A DNA stretch of 64,000 bases, taken from the NCBI GenBank assembly GCA_009731375.1, contig BJOX01000011.1, forward strand, positions 364,415 to 428,414. Reading direction: 5' to 3'. Both the position numbers and the translations under genes were made by a program. Below, one piece after another: positions 53,353-64,000 of this stretch. Position 1 is the stretch's first letter. Every line of letters begins with the position of its first letter. The stretch is from Paulinella micropora. Lineage: Eukaryota; Cercozoa; Imbricatea; Euglyphida. The notes beneath the pieces were generated by a model that did not search any database, was not told where the DNA came from, and worked only from the letters and a program-made list of their open reading frames with translations.

Positions 53353-56300
53353 AGGCAACTCCAGACGAAGAAGTAATTCCACCAAGCCCTTTGGCTAACA
53401 CTCAATCCGAAGAGTCAGCGTTTGCAGCTGAAGCAACACTTGCTGGCAAGGATGGAAAAAGACAAGGGCAAGGCTGAAGTGGAGGAGGAAAAGGAAGAAG
53501 AATCAGACAAAACTGAACCCGAGGGACAAGAAGAAGACGACGAGGAAGAAAATGCAACCGCGCTGTCTCGCACACTGTCAGCGCAAAAGAAGAAAAAGAA
53601 AACGCGTCCTTCGTACAGTCAAATGGAGACCCAGGAGAATGACACTGAAGATGACGACGGTGAAGAGCAGTCTCTGGCATCAGGTTCGGGTCAGAAAAGA
53701 AAATTCTGCCCAAGTCCACACCAGTGAGATTTCCTGTTCAGAAGGCTCCTGTTTCTGCTTCAAGTAAATCAAGCCCATCAGGAAGCTCTGTCGTGTCAAC
53801 CCCTTCCAGTGGAAGCAGGAAGAGGAAGGAGAAAAGTGGTGAAGACCTCAGCTTGACTCCTGACACTAGCAAACTTTCTCCTGCAGTCAAGAAAGCAAAG
53901 AAAATGAAAGGCAAGGCGAAGTTCGGCAAAAACGGGATCGAAAAAGACAAGCAAGCGCAAGAAGAAGCCAAGTACCAAGAAGGTAAAACCTCATTTGAGC
54001 CTGTCTGAACTTGTGACTTTTATGCACAAAAGTGTCATGTGTTGTTCAGAAACGAGGACCTTGGTCCAGGCAGCAACCCAAGACATCTTTGCTCTCGTAC
54101 GACAACGTTGAAGTTCTGCCAGACGAGATCGCGGGTGCTCCGCACAAAGGAATCATCGATCGCTCGCTGGACGAACACCATGTCGGCGAACTCATGAACA
54201 ATTTCTACACGAGTGGAAAACCCAACGACAAGATCGAGTGGGTGGGTTGGCTGCAGGACACCAAGGACAAGGTTACCTTTGAGAAAGATTTTGGCTTGGA
54301 CTACGAGGACAACGACTTGATGGAGCCTCCTGCTTTCTGCGACCGAGACACTGTCAATGAATGGACGAAAAAGTGGAAAGCTGCGGGCCTCATCGACTGC
54401 AAGGGCGGCAAACTGGACTGGAACAACATTCCGTTGGACAAGCGTACGGAGTTGCAAACGTTCCTGAGGGACAAGATGAAGGAAGGCAAGCTGCCCATGG
54501 AGGCGTTCGTGGGCCTTCACACCTCCAACGCAATTCAGCGCTTGCATCGAATCCACCCCACGCAGCCGTTGTGGCAAATCATCAAGATGTCGAAGTTTCG
54601 ATTCGTGAGATGGAACGAGAAAGGTCGGCGTGCAGTGAGTCTGTTGGGTGCCTACGAGAATCGCGTGGCGCAGACGCAACGCAAGAACACGTTTGGGGAG
54701 AACACCATCGCCGCCCACAACCAAGGCTACTTTGCGATTTTGCGCCTCAAGGATCAATCTCCCAAGTCGATTAAAAATTTTTTGAATACTTGTAAGCAGG
54801 AGTTTGCTCTTTCCCGCAAGATCAACCAAGCTACCTTCAATTCGATGTGGACGTACGTGTCGTCTCACGCAGGCGATCTTTGGAAGGTGTGGAAGCAGCT
54901 TCTTTCCCGCGATGGAATTCGCGAAGACATGGACAAGGCCATTATCGACAGCATCAACGAACTGCACTGGATTCGAAAGGACAAGCCTGGCCTGTTGCAG
55001 GAAATGCAAGCTCTTGTGAAAAGGCTCTCTGAGTGCAAGTTGAAGCAAGTCAATAGCATCATGAAGGAGTTTTTCATCAGTCAGAAGAAGTACTGCTGCT
55101 ACTTCAAGTTGAAGGAGGACATTGTTGCCCTGGCCCAGTCCATGAACATGTTTCAACTTGAGGGAGTTCTGATAAATGAGACTTGAGACGAACTGTGCTT
55201 GTTGGTTCCGCAATTGAACACTGAAACTGCGCGCAGGACCATGATGGCAACTGTCGATTTCCTGTACAAGTCGGCCGTCAAGGCCCGCAAGATTCCTGAA
55301 GCGCTCAGGAAGCAAGTGCTCGTCTGGTTCGACCTTGCGAAAGTGCGTTTGCAGACGGGAAAAGAGGCAGACCTAGAAGCCCTTCAGGTCTAGTCGTCAC
55401 CTTGCACTTTTATGCATAAAAGTGCCATGTTTGGTTTTGCCTGTGAAGGCTGAAACGGAGTTAGAAATTGGCAACGCAAGGTCCATCATGATGGGCGACA
55501 TGTTCAAGATGGCAAGTCTTCTTCAATCTAACTCTGCATTTGGTCACCTAGCCTTTTCAGCAGTCATGACTTTTATGCTTAAAATTGTCACATTCACTTC
55601 TTGCCAGTCCTGGCATTTCAAGTTTTTTCTGGTTTTTTGCTGTGTTTGCAGACTGCCTGTACGCGGACTTGCCATACAACATTTCGGAATTACAGCATGA
55701 TCAGGAGGAGATTAACGAGGAGAAAGTGAAGACCTTGCTGAACGCATTCAGTGTCGTTGGCAACTCTGAGAAGAGGACTGTTGTCTTCCACTGCCACCCT
55801 TCACAGTACAACATGCTGGTGGAGGCTCTTTCAGTGACTGGGTACCAGACGATTGAAACGGTGTACTGGTACAAAAAGAATCACAACTACGTGGGATGTC
55901 CAGAAGTGGATCAAGGCTGTAGAGTTGATGTTGGTGGCCTTCAACCCGAAGCAGGCCTCCTTGACCCTCAACCTCGGCCCGAACACCATCAACAGTCACA
56001 ACCTCTTCGTCGTCGAGGTACCGGTCAAGAAACAGCGCCATTCCTCCGACGGATCACGCGTGAACGTCTTCGAGAAGCAGACGGAGCTGTCGAAGCAGAT
56101 TTTGTCAACCATTCTTCCACCTCTGAGCAATGTTCTTGTTGCCTGCATGGGTTCGGGTTCAGAGGTAATTGGATCTTTGGAGGCAGACATGCGAGTTACT
56201 GGAATCGACATCGATGCAAAGCAGGTTGACTTCGCGAAGGCTCGTGTCAGGGAGTTCTTGAAACAGAACAACAGGAAGGGCAAGAAGAAAAAGGCTACAA

Positions 56301-56705
56301 CTGACGACGAAGTTGAGGACGACGACGAGTTGGTGGAGGAAAACGACCCAGGCAAAGTCGACAAACTTCTTGAAAAAAAAGGGGCACGTTGGCGGAAGTG
56401 ACAAGGGCGCGACCAAGGCGATCTGTTTCACTTGCAAGCAAACAGTGGACCTCGAAGAAGATGATGTTGTGCACTGCGAACAGGACAACCACTACCTGCA
56501 TGGACCGTCGTACGTGCCCAATTCGTCGTCTTCCTCCGGTCCCGCAGCTCCGTGTTCGATCGTTTGCTTCGACTCCGTCCTCAACGGCTGTGTCAAAACC
56601 GATGGCTACTTCGTTCATTGCAACTTCTGCAACGACGCGTGCCACACCAAGTGGCACATCAATCAAGCTGCATTTGTTGCTTCTACTCAGCAGGCTTCGG
56701 AGTAA
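52455..56705 (+). CDS. Multidomain DNA methyltransferase-like protein (frameshifted)
   Basis: Exons: 52,455-52,792; 52,975-53,054; 53,355-53,982; 54,050-55,387; 55,449-55,542; 55,652-56,705. An N-terminal domain (RVWLVSAFNEDKKQT), a Lys/Glu-rich linker, then a large domain with HKGIIDRSLDEHHVGELM and AFVGLHTSNAIQRLH that resembles a ParB-type fold. Next is motif IV, LYADLPYNIS (DPPY-like), then RTVVFHCHPSQYNM; downstream comes FEKQTELSKQILSTILPP (motif X-like) and NVLVACMGSGSEVIGSLE (motif I) with TGIDIDAKQ. Motif IV before motif I is the permuted beta-class order of N6-adenine/N4-cytosine enzymes. A Cys/His cross-brace ends the protein (CFTCKQ, HCNFCNDACHTKWH). Frameshifts occur near 52,612, 53,455, 53,702, 55,895 and 56,378, and an in-frame TGA at 55,184. 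It is either a decayed copy or affected by indel errors. Confidence 0.6.
53045..53222. repeat. ~170-bp repeat with a palindrome at each end, copy 2
   Basis: Matches 50,925-51,107. Here it forms the 5' part of the intron after VAPTENQ. Palindrome variants are at 53,076 and 53,189. Confidence 0.85.
53247..53350. repeat. ~100-base poly(T) directly before an acceptor
   Basis: Two T runs separated by CG lead straight into GCAG at the start of the next exon. Confidence 0.9.
54016..54033. repeat. Palindrome copy inside a methyltransferase-gene intron
   Basis: ACTTTTATGCACAAAAGT sits in a 67-base intron (53,983-54,049). Comparable intronic copies are at 55,406-55,423 (exact) and 55,569. Confidence 0.8.
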
Positions 56706-56892
56706 TTTTTCAGAGTGTTTCACGGGAGTCAATCCCATTTATGTATAAAAGTGAGCATGGTTGGAAATAATTAAATTGAATTTTTTTAACTTTAGTTTTT
56801 TAACATGTTTAAACCTGCACCGGAGTAGCTTCCTGCCCATCATTGTTTAATTCCGACCCCTGTGTGAGTGGTTTGGGTTGCCCACATGTGTG

Positions 56893-56910
56893 ACTTTTAT
56901 GCATAAAAGT
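56893..56910. repeat. Palindrome, rightmost exact copy
   Basis: An exact ACTTTTATGCATAAAAGT 190 bases past the methyltransferase stop, with a variant at 56,737. No copies were noticed beyond this point. Confidence 0.8.
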
Positions 56911-56969
56911 GCTACTTGGAGTAATTCCAAATCTTTCATGGCTTGTGTCAAACTGCTCAAACCTACTTT

Positions 56970-57210
56970 GCGCCACCATTGTTCTTGTGGTCACCGGTTT
57001 TTCTAGGCTTTTCTGCTAGCGATTACATATATTTTTGCATGTAAAAACATGCATTTTAGTGGTTCTTCTGTGTGATCAACAGATCCTCAAACATACTTGC
57101 GCCACAATTGTTTCTGTGTTCACAGTTTTTTCTAGGTTTTTCTGCTAGCGATTACATATATTTTGGCATGTAAAAACATGCATTTTAGTGGTACTTCTGC
57201 GTGATCAAGA
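56970..57210. repeat. Two tandem ~118-bp units
   Basis: TTTTCTGCTAGCGATTACAT followed by CATGCATTTTAGTGGT occurs twice (about 57,010 and 57,130). May mark the right end of the methyltransferase locus. Confidence 0.7.
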
Positions 57211-57381
57211 TATAGATACATTATAATTATTTAGGTCATATTATTTTAATTTTATACTTTCAGTGAGTCGCTCGCAGCCGACGTAACAGGTAACAAAGTG
57301 ATAATAAAGACTAATTAAATCCAGTAAATCTTCAAGTAACATAGCTTAACATCAGTAAATGATTTTAATTTTTGCACTTTC

Positions 57382-63761
<6,380 letters not shown>

Positions 63762-63829
63762 GTCCAAACAACATACATAGCAGATATATATGTATGTACA
63801 TATTATATATATAAATGATGTCTCTATCT

Positions 63830-64000
<171 letters not shown>

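Noticed and set aside
54035-55315. A 426-codon open frame on the minus strand
   Set aside because: It is the antisense shadow of the large methyltransferase-gene exon; the plus-strand frame has better composition, splice sites and domain motifs.

Overview
This is nuclear DNA from a eukaryote, probably a protist or alga. Genes are split into many short exons joined at GT-AG sites (a few GC-AG), most introns are mainly microsatellite, and the gene content (a FYVE- and RhoGEF-linked MyTH4 myosin, an RRM protein, a plant/protist-type alpha/beta hydrolase, an LTR retroelement, a tRNA-derived SINE) has no prokaryotic features. I cannot name the species. N-gaps occur throughout, and most abut poly(G) or poly(C) runs, so they look like sequencing failures.

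Layout. 1-3.7 kb, + strand: fragments of unrecognised genes with Lys-rich tails, then a Cys-rich HGxGC repeat protein interrupted by one in-frame TGA. 4.2-9.7 kb: a complete LTR element (LTRs, primer site, polypurine tract, 5-bp target duplication) with no coding capacity. 10.3-34.1 kb, - strand: one gene of about 41 exons (~2,370 residues plus what is lost in gaps) encoding DH(RhoGEF)-PH-FYVE-myosin motor-low-complexity tail-MyTH4-CxxC zinc ribbon. About 34.7-43.4 kb, + strand, divergent from it: a Q/S-rich protein with a C-terminal RRM. 43.4-48 kb: mostly intergenic, with a small ORF carrying two SUMO-interaction-like motifs and a 1.3-kb AT-rich palindromic array. 48.5-56.7 kb: a divergent pair, a decayed unrecognised (transposase-like?) gene on - and a multidomain DNA methyltransferase-like gene on +; the whole locus is peppered with an 18-bp palindrome. 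57.4 kb to beyond 63.8 kb, + strand: an alpha/beta hydrolase (RPPRA, HGNAG, GRSMGA, VLDSPF, VFVHG landmarks) with a large low-complexity insertion in the fold.

The most unusual feature is a pattern I call exon-edge echoes. Many exons of the myosin and hydrolase genes have one to several imperfect copies of their own edge (about 20-60 bases of exon plus the splice signal) lying just outside the exon in the adjacent intron, separated by microsatellite. Acceptor edges are copied upstream of the exon and donor edges downstream. Several copies keep the reading frame with conservative or synonymous changes. The second notable system is the methyltransferase locus, whose palindrome was seen only between 48.0 and 56.9 kb, in introns and in both flanks, which suggests a mobile element with its own recognition or processing signal.

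Functionally, the DH-PH-FYVE-myosin chain would couple Rho-family GTPase activation and phosphoinositide (endosomal) membranes to an actin motor with a microtubule/actin-binding MyTH4 tail. All domain assignments are by eye from motifs; no search was run.
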